Below are positions 12,401-23,465 of a DNA stretch of 64,000 nt, one piece after another. Below the pieces are notes generated by a model. The model made no database searches, was not told where the DNA came from, and saw nothing but the letters and a program-made list of their open reading frames with translations. Position 1 is the stretch's first letter. Each line of letters begins with the position of its first letter. The position numbers and the translations under genes are program-made. The DNA is from Micropterus salmoides (taxonomy: Eukaryota > Chordata > Actinopteri > Centrarchiformes > Centrarchidae), in contig NW_024040041.1 of the NCBI RefSeq assembly GCF_014851395.1, forward strand, positions 10,284,041-10,348,040, in the 5' to 3' direction.

Positions 12401-14233
12401 AACAATTCAACACACTATATTTCTGTGCCCACAGTTTCTCAACATGTTTTAGAACGTTTTGTTTTCTCTCTTTGTATACTACTGTATTTAACTCTATTGG
12501 CTGTTTTATGTTTAGACGTCATGTCCAAAGAAGAGTTTCATCTGAAACAGAATGTGGAGCCCTTCATTCACTACAGAGAGAAACATGCCACATTTGAATG
12601 CATCACCCGAGAAAACATAGAGGCTGTCGCTGCTAAGGTAGGCAATTATTTACGTGTGTGTGTGTGTGTACATACACACCTGCCTTTATCTGCTTATGTG
12701 TTTGTTCTTGTGTGTTTGGTCTGCTTATGTGTTTGTTCTTGTGTGTTTGTTATGTCGTTTGCACTTTGTGGAATAGTCTGAAAAAACAATCTCACGTATT
12801 AAGTCAATATGTATCTGGAGAACAAAGCAGGGCTAGCTTTTCACAATTGTTTCCAGTCTTTGTGCTAAGCTAAGCTAACCAGCTGCTGACCCTAGCTTCA
12901 TATTACTGTACAGACATGAGAGTGATATTGATCTACTCATTTACCTCTCTTCAAGAAAGCAAAAAGGCATATTTCCATATGTGGAACTATTCCTTTTTCC
13001 TTGTTGAAGTATTTGAATTCACATTAAAAAAATTTTGGATTCATACGTGAATTCAATTACTGTCCATCTTTGGCCAACAGAGGAGAAAAAAAGTTGTGAT
13101 CTTCTGACTTAATTTTGTTCCTTTCATTCGTATGATGTGAAAAGTCCCACTATGTCATTTTACATTTGATTAAGCAGGCAAAATGCCCTCTGAATAAGTT
13201 TTATTGTGTTATGTGCAATGCTGTGCACCTATCTACAGTGCATGTGTTCCATTATGTATGGACATGTACACAGTACAGATGAGTATTTGTTTTTTACCGG
13301 TCACCAGGGCAAGCACTGCCTGCTGGAGGCTGAGCTGAGCTGCATTAAAGACCTGCTGCGGAGAGAAATCTACCCAATCATCATCTATGTCAAGATCTGT
13401 GAGAAAAACATCAAGAAGTTACGGTAGGCTAAACAAATGTCACTCAGCCCTCTCACACATTTACTTAGTGCCTCTTACCCACACCTGCAGTCACAGACTT
13501 TTTCCATAAACTAACACATGTCCATCCTTGCATGACATTTTTCATGCAAGCAGGTGAAGAGATTGAACTAAGGACTTAAACTATGCATCTAGACGTGAGG
13601 TTTCCTGCACAATGACATTCAGACAATAGTTGTGAAATTGAACCAGTTGTTGGAGTAGCTGAGCACGAGCTTTTTCCTTTCCACAAAGGTGAGAATTTGG
13701 CACCTTTTTCAAAATACAACATGTCGTGTGGCTGCATTTCACTCTGGTGTGTTGATGATAATATCAGTGGAGATACAGTCTTCCGTTTCTTGCTATAATT
13801 GTTAGGGAGTGTCTAACCTGATGCTTTGACGTATTTTCTGTTGGATTGTGCCTTTAAATAGACAAATAGCACGTAAACCTATTACTGAGTGTAATCTTTC
13901 TGAGAATTACAACAAAGTACACAAACCACTGTTGCAAAGTGTCTACGGGATTTCATCTGAGATACTGGGTTCCGAACGTTACCGCACTCACCACTGCAGC
14001 GTTGCTTCCTTCCTGTTTCCTGTCCACACAGGAAGTTGCCTCTGCGCGTGGAGGAGGATGAGTTTGTGAAGATGTGTCGGGCAAAAGAGAAGGAGCTGGA
14101 GGGCATTCCCTGCCTGTACGCCAGCCTGGAGCCTGAGTCCTGGACAGGGACAGACGACCTCATAAAGGTCATCAAAGACCGGATACTGGAGGAGCAGAAG
14201 AAGATGGTTTGGGTGGAGCAGGACCTCCTGTAG
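8702..14233 (+). CDS. card11: CARD11-like MAGUK scaffold, C-terminal 384 residues (5' part missing)
   Basis: CARD11 (CARMA1) links antigen receptors to BCL10-MALT1 and NF-kB at the plasma membrane. Coding exons are 8702-8934 (start lost in gap), 9460-9544, 10167-10262, 10634-10751, 11751-11933, 12516-12637, 13308-13423 and 14032-14233. All junctions are GT-AG and the phases join without a break. The first exon gives SGDSFYIRVNLNISSQ and EWLCSRVDPYTG, which match the SH3 region of CARD11 as I know it. Later exons give SRAQQ (across the first junction), KYKRMNSSERVRII, RRRPVLFTPTALAKT, FECITRENIEAVAAK, GKHCLLEAE, ICEKNIKKL and ending WVEQDLL, the degenerate guanylate-kinase domain. The N-terminal CARD, coiled coil and PDZ are not in the window. 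CARD10 and CARD14 are alternatives, but the residue-level match to CARD11 is closer. Whether this is one of several fish paralogues cannot be told. Confidence 0.88.
9260..9282. repeat. (CA)n microsatellite in card11 intron
   Basis: About 11 uninterrupted CA units between the first and second visible card11 exons. Confidence 0.9.
9421..9452 (+). repeat. (TG)16 microsatellite abutting a card11 3' splice site
   Basis: Sixteen TG units end eight bases before the exon that starts at 9460. They occupy the place where a polypyrimidine tract would normally be; only GAATGTAG separates the last TG from the exon. Confidence 0.9.
10880..11240. repeat. Degenerate purine-rich tandem repeat in card11 intron
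   Basis: Variants of GAAAGCAGTTGAAATGTCAG alternate with variants of CTGAAGTGTAA, at roughly 30-40 base spacing, across the intron between exons 10634-10751 and 11751-11933. Units are much diverged and boundaries are approximate. It has no coding potential. Confidence 0.55.
12825..13000 (-). repeat. Dispersed fish repeat, copy 1 (family A)
   Basis: Contains TTTCCAGTCTTTGTGCTAAG followed by CTAAGCTAACCAGCTGCTG, then ACAGACATGAGAGTGATAT and TGGAACTATTCC. The same ordered blocks recur at about 29.2, 39.9 and 42.4 kb, in either orientation. Strand is assigned relative to the copy at 29245. The type (SINE or MITE) is not established here. Confidence 0.6.
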
Positions 14234-14442
14234 ACACACACACAGAAAAACACAACGGTCTGTACATGAAAATGAACACGTGTAGCTGAGCACCATTAAA
14301 CAGACCTTGTAAATTATGCTTTCATGCATATATATATTTATGCTCAGACATAAAAATGCACATGTGGACACTTGCTTGTTATAGACTTACAATTAATGCA
14401 TTATATATTTTGTAAATGTGTGCCTTTCCTTTGATTTAGAGA

Positions 14443-14448
14443 AATAAA
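14443..14448 (+). promoter_or_regulatory. Polyadenylation signal of card11
   Basis: AATAAA lies 210 bases after the TAG at 14231-14233, at the end of a compact AT-rich 3' UTR. Confidence 0.6.
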
Positions 14449-14499
14449 CAAATGAAAAACATCAAAAAGGGTCTTTTTTAACTTCAAGGTTTAGCATTT

Positions 14500-15350
14500 A
14501 AGGAGAACGTGTTCAAAGTGCACTTCTGTGAACTTTCAATTTCGGTCTGAGCCTACATAACTTTGATTGTACTGTCCTCTGGTGGCTAATGTCGGATTTC
14601 CACACTGTAAAGACTCCAGTCAAATAATTTCAACCAAAAATCTGAAGAATTACCATGGTTTTGTGCTGCAGAATTTAAATCAACATTAAGTAAGCAGGAA
14701 GAAACATAACATCCAAGCTCAGTGATTTTAAAAAGTCAGCTGTGCCAGAACTCATTATCAGCTGGATAACCCCGAACCCCTTCAAATCTGAAACACAGAC
14801 TCATGTAAAATGCCATTTCTGGATTTGCTCAGCTATTTTATCTATAACTCACTAAACCAGCACAGTCTCTGGCCACTTTGCTGATTCCTGCAGCTTAAAA
14901 AGCTGTGTTGAGACAGACCAGAAGGTTAAATTTTACAAATATGGGCAGGCCACGGAGGGATTTAGAGTAACCTCTTTCGTAAGGGAGAAAGATAATCTCC
15001 TCATCTGTGGGGAGGTGCATGCATAGGGCAATATGCAGTATTCAAATGCTCATATCAGCCACATACTGGATATAAGAAACCCAGAACAGCCTTACTTTAG
15101 TCAAAACCACTGCATTTTTGCTCCATGCAGTGTAATAGAAAGGCTAATATTTATACTATTCTACTATACTTTCAATGTTTTGGATGGTAAAATGTAATAA
15201 TCATCACAAAAAGTACACACATATATGTAAATAAACATAATAAAATGTAACGTGATTATATACATGGTATATTTATGTCTCCCAGTGCTTAGAAAGGACA
15301 AATAATCCCAATTGCACCACATTGCATATTTTTGTAATCTTTTTGTCCTC
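14500..15350. other. Intergenic DNA between card11 and chst12, nothing recognised
   Basis: AT-rich sequence with no convincing exon, tandem repeat or transposon end. Confidence 0.5.
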
Positions 15351-15351
15351 T

Positions 15352-15352
<1 letters not shown>

Positions 15353-15385
<33 letters not shown>

Positions 15386-15596
15386 TTACTCATGTTGTGG
15401 GGACAAAAATCTGTTCATACTGTCACATTGTGGGCACTCGCCTTCCTTTTGGGGACAAAACACAGTAACATAAATCATTATATTTTAGTGTAAAGACTTG
15501 ATTTAAGGTTAGGGTATGGTTAGGTTTGGATTAAGGTTGGGATTAGGATACATCTCCAGGAAATGTAAGTCCATGTTCTCTGAAGTGATAGAAACA

Positions 15597-15634
<38 letters not shown>
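15353..15634. repeat. Dispersed repeat bounded by two (GT)n tracts
   Basis: A (GT)n tract at 15353-15383 and another at 15601-15634 flank about 215 bases containing GTTGTGGGGACAAAA, a second TTTTGGGGACAAAACA and a GGTTAGG-rich segment. I recall this arrangement as a common interspersed sequence in fish genomes. It may slip or recombine through the GT arms. Confidence 0.55.
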
Positions 15635-15637
<3 letters not shown>

Positions 15638-16059
15638 TAAAGGAGAATGACTGCCAGAGTACCGAGTTATATTAAGCAAATTCTTGAGAACAAAGCGATG
15701 AGAGTAAAAACAGGAATGGGGGTGAAAAGTGTGATGCTGATTGAAAGCAGATGATGATGATGATGTGTGTGTGTGCATGTTGTGTGTATCAGTGTGTGTG
15801 TGTTCAGAGTGAATCAGAGGCTCTGTTGGAGCTCCTTGCTGTGTTTGATGTCACAGGATGAAGAGAGTTCACAGATAACAGGATTTTAAGCTGGAGGTAA
15901 CAGAAATAGACACTGATCCCCACAGCCACATTTCCTTATTATCATTCTTTTGGTCTCATTTTCTGAGTGAAGATGACATTTGCTTTTGCAGGTAGAGCCG
16001 GTTATTTTCAGCATGCTGCTCCTGTGGGAGGGAAGGGAGGAGGGGGAGTGTGGGGGGGA

Positions 16060-16740
16060 GAGACTGTCTACATAAATCATCCCAGAGCAGAGACATGTTA
16101 TGCTGGAGCTGACCCAGAAAAGTGAATTTTTTCCCTTCATGAGCTCACTCTGCACAAACCTCTGCTACAAACTCTCGCGGTGCTTTGCGTGCTCCCGCTC
16201 CATCTCCGAGGAAAAAAAAAAACCTATCTCTCATCCCAGGCAGCTGACGCGGCGCTGGGAGCTCGCGGGTACGGGAAGAGGTGAGAAGGTGTTTCCTTTT
16301 ATTCGTCTTTTTTTGTGTTATTAACAAGAAAATCTTGAACGCAGAGTAACACGTCCCCACTCTGTTGAAACAAGGTGTTTTTGCATGCGCCTTCGCTCCA
16401 GGGCTGAGCAACACTTGGGCACTCCGATAAGGCTGTAGGCACACCGACAGCGTGTATTGATGAAACCACAGGCTGCACGGAAGCTCGTTGTCTTCCTACG
16501 CTGCATTGTCTCCACGTAAATTTGACAGCTCCACGCGACGCCTTAATGAACCGAACCAGGAACAGCCCGTTCCCGCGGCTCTGCTCTCCCGTCAAAGGCT
16601 ACATTGTGTCCGGTCTGGCATCCGCTGGCGGCTGCTGCGGACGGAACGGTGTGATCTATCTGTCGTCGGGTAAGCTCGCGCTGCTTTTTATGGCTCTATC
16701 CGTTCTCCGCACAGCTGGTCTGACGCCGGCGTAAACAACA
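16060..16740 (+). promoter_or_regulatory. CpG-rich candidate promoter and 5' noncoding exon of chst12
   Basis: CpG density rises sharply between about 16180 and 16740 against an AT-rich background. A TATA-like CTACATAAATC sits near 16070. Splice-donor-like sequences follow at 16280/16281 (GAAGAG then GTGAGAAGG) and near 16670 (GTCGTCGG then GTAAGC). An acceptor-like TCTCTGTGCAG at about 18919-18929 precedes the coding start at 19139. The simplest reading is one or two noncoding first exons spliced to an exon that begins about 18930. This is inference from position and composition. Confidence 0.45.
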
Positions 16741-16960
16741 AACGTGGACGAGTTGTAAGGCAATATGACCATTCTCTAATAAAGAATACTCTGCAGCGCG
16801 ACGTAAATCTACATTGAGACGTCTTGACATGATGTAGACACCGAAAAGATTTATGTCAACACAGAAAGGCGCGTGAACGGAGAGACATGTAAAGGGGTGT
16901 TGCTCCTCTGTAACCTTTTCCCAAATAGTAATTTCATGCTTCAGCCTACTACTGTCCATA

Positions 16961-17812
16961 GTGGTAGAGTAAGTATTCAGATACTTTACAAAGTAAAAGT
17001 ACAACTGTCATACTGTAAAAATACTACAGTACAAGTATGTATCATTATTAATACTTTAAGTATAAAAAGCAAAACCCAGTGCAGAAACATGGCCCCTGTG
17101 AGTGTTATGCTGTTTTATTTAGAGTTGCAGTTTAAAGAAAAACTGCCAAAAGTTAAATAGTGGACATTATAGAAAGTATTGTAGAAATTTATTTATTTGT
17201 GTGTGTGTGTATGTATATTTAGGCCTATATATTATTATTATTTGTATGATATATCGTTTATTAATTAGTCAATTCATATTTTTAGGTTTTGGACTTTCAG
17301 ACAACACGGGGCATTTCATAAAGTCACCTTGGGCTCTAGGATATTATGATGCAAATTTTTCTGTTCTATTAATATTTCGTTAACCAAATGAAATATATTA
17401 AATCAATTGAGAAAATAATTAGATTGATCTTGAATGAAAATAATTGTTAGTTGTAGCTGATGGTTATGTTATGTTTTGATGTACACATTAATATGTAAGT
17501 TGCATTTTACTGTCGTAGTTGGTTGGGATGGTGCTCTTAGGAGCTACTATCTGCTATTTTATATACTGTTGGATAGTGTGATCCATAAGAATCTGTGATC
17601 ATGCTGTTTTCTATTCAAAATATTTATTTGTAAAGGAGTAACAACAGTAGTCAGATATTATAGTCAGACAAAGTAGGGGGGAAAAAGTACAAAATTCTTC
17701 CCTCTGTAATGTAATGGAGCTGAAGTATAAAGTAGAATAAAATGGTCCCTCAAAATCGTAGTAACTAGAGTACTTGAGGAAATTCACTTCCCACATTCCA
17801 CCATGGACGGAA
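16961..17812 (+). repeat. Dispersed fish repeat, family B, long copy
   Basis: Begins GTGGTAGAGTAAGTATTCAG with several AAGTAAAAGTAC-like motifs and ends near TACTTGAGGAAATTCAC and TTCCACCATGG. I recognise it as a very common percomorph interspersed repeat (start GTAAGTATTCAGA, end TTCCACCACTG). A shorter inverted copy lies at 50777-51017. Confidence 0.6.
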
Positions 17813-19138
17813 GATCTTAGCATCTCCTGCCCCTGATACGTCTGATATGATGTACATTATAGGGCAGCAGTAAATTTGTTGTTGCCTAGAGAGGAAGAGG
17901 AGTGTAGTCTGCAGCCTCTGGAGAGGGGAATGATTATTTTTCATGTCAGTGGTCCTCTCTTAGCTCTAGGAAAGAGGAAATGAGTTGTCGTCTGTTGCAC
18001 GAGAGCTCCATATTTAGAGTGTCAGAATGGGGGAAAAATGACGCCCTACAACTTTTGAACTGCACACGAAGGAGAAGATAGACTGGAGATAAAATGGAAT
18101 TAAGAAATGTGACTTGTGATTGAGATAAGCCACATGTTCTCCAGCTCTCCACAAAGTAATAGGCTAGTTTGTGCATTGCAGGAGCACAGTAAGTCTCTGT
18201 GTTTTTATCCATGCGGAGCGTATCTTGGTTAGGTGTGTAAAATATTTGAAATTGGCCCTCTTTCAAAGGTGGCTAACATAGGGGCTTTTATTACATCAGG
18301 GCTGCTGAGTATTAAAGTGTGCCGATGCTGTACCATAATCATTAGGACTCCTGGTATGCAGAGCCCCCTGGCATGCAGACATTTGACAGCCACTTGTGAT
18401 TTTGCTGCTGGGAGTGGGAGTTAAATCAACTCAAGAGAGATGAGGGAGAAATTCAGTCCATGTAGTGTCAGAAATTTGAAGCCACTAAAGCGTAAGACTT
18501 GCTCACTTTGCTGTAAGCTCTTTTTAATCAGCAGCAGAGCAAGAAAACATAAGATAAGGTTTTTACTTTTGAAATCTTGAAATCTGTATGCTTTCTAAGA
18601 GTGATAATCTACCCGGGTGCTTGAATAGGGGGAAAAACACAAGAAATCCAGCAACACTTACGAACACTGTCTTTCATTATTATACTTTACATTTAACTTG
18701 ATTTTATAAATTCCCTGTGTCTTTATTAGCTTGTCAGTGTTTCTTCTCGTTGTAACGTGCTATAAAAAATTACAAAATAATCCACTGTTTTGATGAAATA
18801 TTGTCTGTGTTAAAATGTGATTGGTGGCGGCATGCTAGCCAACGATGAGGCAAGTCCATAATCTGATTTTCGAAGTAGAAGTGGTTATTTTGAGAAAGAT
18901 GGACCATAAGACGGTGTCTCTCTGTGCAGGGCGCCGCAGGCATGGAGCAGAAGTGAGAGCAAATCCATGGATGGCCAGTTAGACGCCTGTACAGCACACT
19001 CCTGTAGTGCACCAGCACCATGACAAGCCCCATCCTACCACAGACTCGGCTATAGCGGCCATCTGTCTCCATGGTGAGAGAGAGCTCTTGGACCTTGACT
19101 CTGTTGCCATGGTGATCCTGTAGCGAGCAACAGCCACA

Positions 19139-22100
19139 ATGGGAACGTCCAGGATGTTCCGCATTTTTGTCGTCCTGGGCTCGGCCTTCATGATCCTCCT
19201 GATCATTATCTACTGGGATGACGTCGGAGCGTCTCACCTGTATTTGCACACTCCTGTGTCACCGGGACCCAAAATCCCACAACCCCCACCTCCCCAGCAG
19301 CGGCCCCAAACCTCCCGAACCCCGTCCTTCCTGTCCGACATCGATGCCTTCGTTAACCAGTTCTTAGAGCCGGGAACTGGTGAGCCCACAGACCCCGCCC
19401 CAGCAGACACTAACCAATCAGAGAAAGCAGAAGAACGGTATATACCGCGGCGGGAGTGGAAGATTCACCTGGCTCCTGTAGCAGCAGAGCTCCGTGAGAG
19501 ACAGGTTAATATATGAAATTATTATTATTACTATTTTCTTTAATAGTATCAGTAGTGTTCAATTGTTAGGGTGGGCTGGGTTGATTGAAGGAATACAACT
19601 TTTTAAATAAAAAGGAGTACGGTCCAGAATTGCTCTATATGAAAAGTGCAATGATGTAAGTTCTGTTATGAATTGGCGCCATATAAATGACATTTGAATT
19701 GCATCTTTTCACAGAAGACATTCTGACACGTGGGAGCAGGAAAAGCACACGTGTAAATGATAATATTCATTATGGCCCCATTCCATTTATGCCAGTGTGG
19801 CAGCTGCATGGTGACTCAGGCATGGCTTAACAGGACACATAAACAGAACAGAGTCATCATTGACGTCATTAGTTCCACCTTTGTTTTTCCCGTACAAGGA
19901 AAACAAAAGGGAGGACTCGCATACAGAACACACTCTCTGGACCCTGATTGGTTGACAGCAGCGGCTCCCCTCATTCAAATCATGTGAGCGTAACATTATA
20001 TAAAAGAAGCTAATCAAGATCATTTGTGATCTGCTAATTGGAGTAAGCTTTAAAGCCTTGTAATATTGATGGTTTATGAAAACGTTGCAATAACTTGAAA
20101 CTAAATTGAACTCCTAAACATTGGATTCAACATTCTTATATTGTATGTACAGGGCTGAGCATCTTACGTTCTTTTGTCTTATATTAGTGCCAATACAATA
20201 CTTAGATATTTGAGCAATTTTGATACTTTGAGAAATATTGACTAGTTTTTCTTACATAAGCCAAAGTTCTCAAATGTTGTCTAAACACAAGCAGACACAC
20301 ATGGACACTGCTAACGTCTAAAGCTCACCCACACAGGTCTTTTCAGTTAAATTGCCCAATTAGACTCCTCCTCTGAACTGTGCGGGCGTGTAAGCACTGT
20401 TTAATTGACTTCTCTGTGACCCTCTTATTAATTTTGTTGCAACTGTGTGGGTGGGAGGATTTCCAGCTTTATCGTTCATACTCGTTCGTTATGACCTCAT
20501 GTAATCCAAGCAGAGCTCCACCCGACTCCTTCAAGAGCCAGGTCTAATCAGCTAGGATAAGTGGAAACACCTGTGTGGGTGTGGAGGCCCTGAAAGTCAG
20601 GAGCTATTGATTAAGGCAAGACTCCATAGTCAACTAGGCTTTTCCCCCAACTTTACTCAAATAACAATGAAACTTTCCAAGCTGAAAGTAGCTATACATA
20701 ACTACAAGCTTTTTTTGAATAACAATCTTTTATGTTTTTTATGCAAATGAGGTCTTTCCTAATTAAATATGTGGATACCGCACAAAATCCATTTTCCAGC
20801 ACATTATTAAGAGTCAGATGGACTTCTTTGGGTTTAATTGTGATAATATACGAAATGGCCAGAAATTAACAGAACGGTTTATCAAAATATTGTTTTGTTA
20901 TTGATTTTTCCAAAAAATGCCTCTCACACGTGTGAGCGTTTTTTGACATATTATATAGATAATATGTCACATAAAATGAGAATGACGAAAGCTATTTAAA
21001 AAAGCCTCTGGAGATGTCTTGCTATAATTAAAACAGTGTGTAAAATTATATACTTGGTGGACAGTAAACATGTCATTTTGAGAAAATGTCTGTTAAAGAA
21101 TAGTTAACGCAATAACAAGCTTGGCATAAAAATCATAAAAAAGCTTGTCACATGAACACATCTCTTACAGATATATGATATATAGATTGTGCTCTAGAAA
21201 ACAAGCTTTCAAACAATATATGATTAAATGTGGAGAGTTTTAAAAGTGCCGGTCAAACTTTGATGAAATTGGATTTGGTATAAAATAGACAAATAATAAA
21301 GTTAATATATATATTATTCACAATTGTTTTGTACATTTTATGAAAGTATGGTAATAGTAGACGTAAAATAACTTTTTGACTGGAGTAAAATCATTATTCT
21401 GTGCTGTGGCGTCTCGCCTTAAAGTAAACAAGATGATGAATCTGACCAGCATGCAGAGCTTACTGGTACCAATCCTTGTTTAATGTGCATAAAAGAGTAA
21501 AGGCTTTTGCATTTGTAAATGTCTCCTTTAATTTATTTGTATATGTTTGTTTGGTGCTGTAAGAAAAATGTGTCTGTGCTTTTGCCAAATTTTGTAATCA
21601 GGAGCAGCGGCGGAGGTTACTTCAGGAGATGTGCGCTAATGACAGCGTGGTGTTTCCTGGCAAAAATCGTTCGTTTGATGACATTCCCAACAAGGACCTG
21701 GATCACCTTATTGTGGATGACAGGCATGGCATTATCTACTGCTATGTTCCCAAGGTACGCTGCTTTAACAGTTAATGTATGATGCATGTTTATGTTGAGA
21801 TTTGTGCTCTTTTCAATAAATGGGGAATAAGAACTGGAACGGATGACAATCAGTACACGCACACACATTATTATGAGACATTTAGAGGTGCTCCCTGCCT
21901 CCCTCCTCTCAGGTAGCGTGCAGTAACTGGAAGCGCATCATGATAATCCTCAGTGAAAGTCTCCTGCGGGATGGTGTTCCCCAGAGAGACCCGTTGGCCA
22001 TCCCCAGGGACCTGGTCCACAACAGCAGCATGCACTTTACCTTCAACAAGTTCTGGAAGCGTTACGGCAAGTTTGCAAAGCACCTAATGAAGGTCGGTTC

Positions 22101-23465
22101 AAATACTATACTATGTTGTCTGGTGATGATAAGAAAATATTACGTCACCATACAGATTACTGTGTTAATTGCTGTATTTTTTTGCATGGTGCATGTTTTG
22201 CACTTTGTCAGTTTTGCACTTTGTCAGTCTGAATTTCCCTCAGGTGCAGAGCTTCACGGCTGTACCTGAGTTTTAGTGCATTGTTGTGAAATTTACTGTA
22301 ACACCCCCTTAAATCGTTAAGTACAGCCTGATTAGTAGGTGCTCCTCTCATGGGAAGTGCTTTGCTTTTGCCTGACGTTTTATTTGCGACACATAAGACC
22401 TAAATCAGAGATGCGGCATTCTTCAGTGTCACACTAAGCTACAGTATTTTTATCTACACACACACACATCTAGCAAAGCATTTCTCTGTGATTACCAACT
22501 CACGCTTGTGCATTCAGGTTCTGCTAGTGCCATATCCTGACATCAATATCATATTATTACATCTGCTAGCTTTAATTCACTTGTGTTGATTCTGTACCTC
22601 CCACACAAGGACCTCAGTTTTATTGTTTTGAGGTGTTTTTTTTGGTGGACCAGACTGATGACAGAGCATCATGATGCAGAGGTCACTTTAAGAAGTGAAA
22701 CCCAACCAGTTTCCAGCTGCGTCACTGTGTGCTTTTGGCCAGAGAATTATATTTTTAAAAAGTCATCATTGTTTCTCTAAACTGTAGAGTCCTCTGTCAT
22801 GTCTTTAAGAATGTTAATAGTTGCTTTATTTATTGTTTTCAATTGCATTCAAAATTTCAATTAATTGCCCCATCACATGTGTAATAGTTAAATATATTTT
22901 TAATTCATTTTCAAAGGTGAAGCTGAAGAAGTACACCAAGTTTCTTTTTGTGCGGGACCCCTTTGTGCGCCTCATCTCTGCCTACCGGAATAAATTTGAG
23001 CTACCCAATGAGGAGTTCTATCGGCGCTTTGCACAGATCATGCTGCGCCGCTATGCCAACCAGCCGACACCTCCTGCTTCTGTGGATGAGGCGTTCGCGG
23101 TGGGTATCCATCCCTCCTTCTCCCACTTCATCCAGTACCTCCTGGACCCTCAGACAGAGAAGGAGATGCCCTTTAATGAGCACTGGAGGCAGGTGTATCG
23201 GCTTTGCCATCCATGCCAGATTCAGTATGACTTTGTGGGCCACCTGGAGACGGCAGAGGAGGACGCTGAGCACCTCCTGCGCCAGCTGCGGGTGGACAAT
23301 GTGGTGGAGTTCCCCACCTCCCACAGAAACCTCACAGCTAGCAGCTGGGAGACCGATTGGTTCAGCACAGTGCCTGTGGAGGCTCGGAGAGAACTCTACA
23401 AGCTGTATGAACCTGACTTCAGGCTCTTTGGCTACGACAGACCAGACTCGATCCTCAATGAGTGA
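19139..23465 (+). CDS. chst12: Carbohydrate sulfotransferase 12 (chondroitin 4-O-sulfotransferase 2)
   Basis: A Golgi type II membrane enzyme that moves sulfate from PAPS to the 4-position of GalNAc in chondroitin/dermatan. Coding exons are 19139-19504, 21602-21754, 21913-22092 and 22917-23465, giving 415 residues (human CHST12 is about 414). All introns are GT-AG and in phase 0. A short cytosolic tail is followed by a membrane segment at about residues 7-24 (FRIFVVLGSAFMILLIIIYW) and a proline-rich stem. The 5'-phosphosulfate-binding motif PKVACSNWKR is at about 172-181 and the 3'-phosphate-binding motif FVRDPFVRLIS at about 244-254. NEHWRQVYRLCHPCQI and DFVGHLET are further family blocks. 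The start MGTSRMFRIF matches the family N-terminus in position. CHST11 and CHST13 are less likely because of the N-terminal YWDDVG and HLYLHT text. Confidence 0.9.

Noticed and set aside
12329..12781. 150-codon frame as a separate gene
   Set aside because: It is card11 exon 12516-12637 read through into both introns; the flanks are not coding-like.
8702..14233. CARD10 or CARD14 rather than CARD11
   Set aside because: Specific runs such as SGDSFYIR.NLNISSQ, the KYKRMNS.ERVRII block and the adjacent chst12 fit CARD11 better, although a search was not possible.
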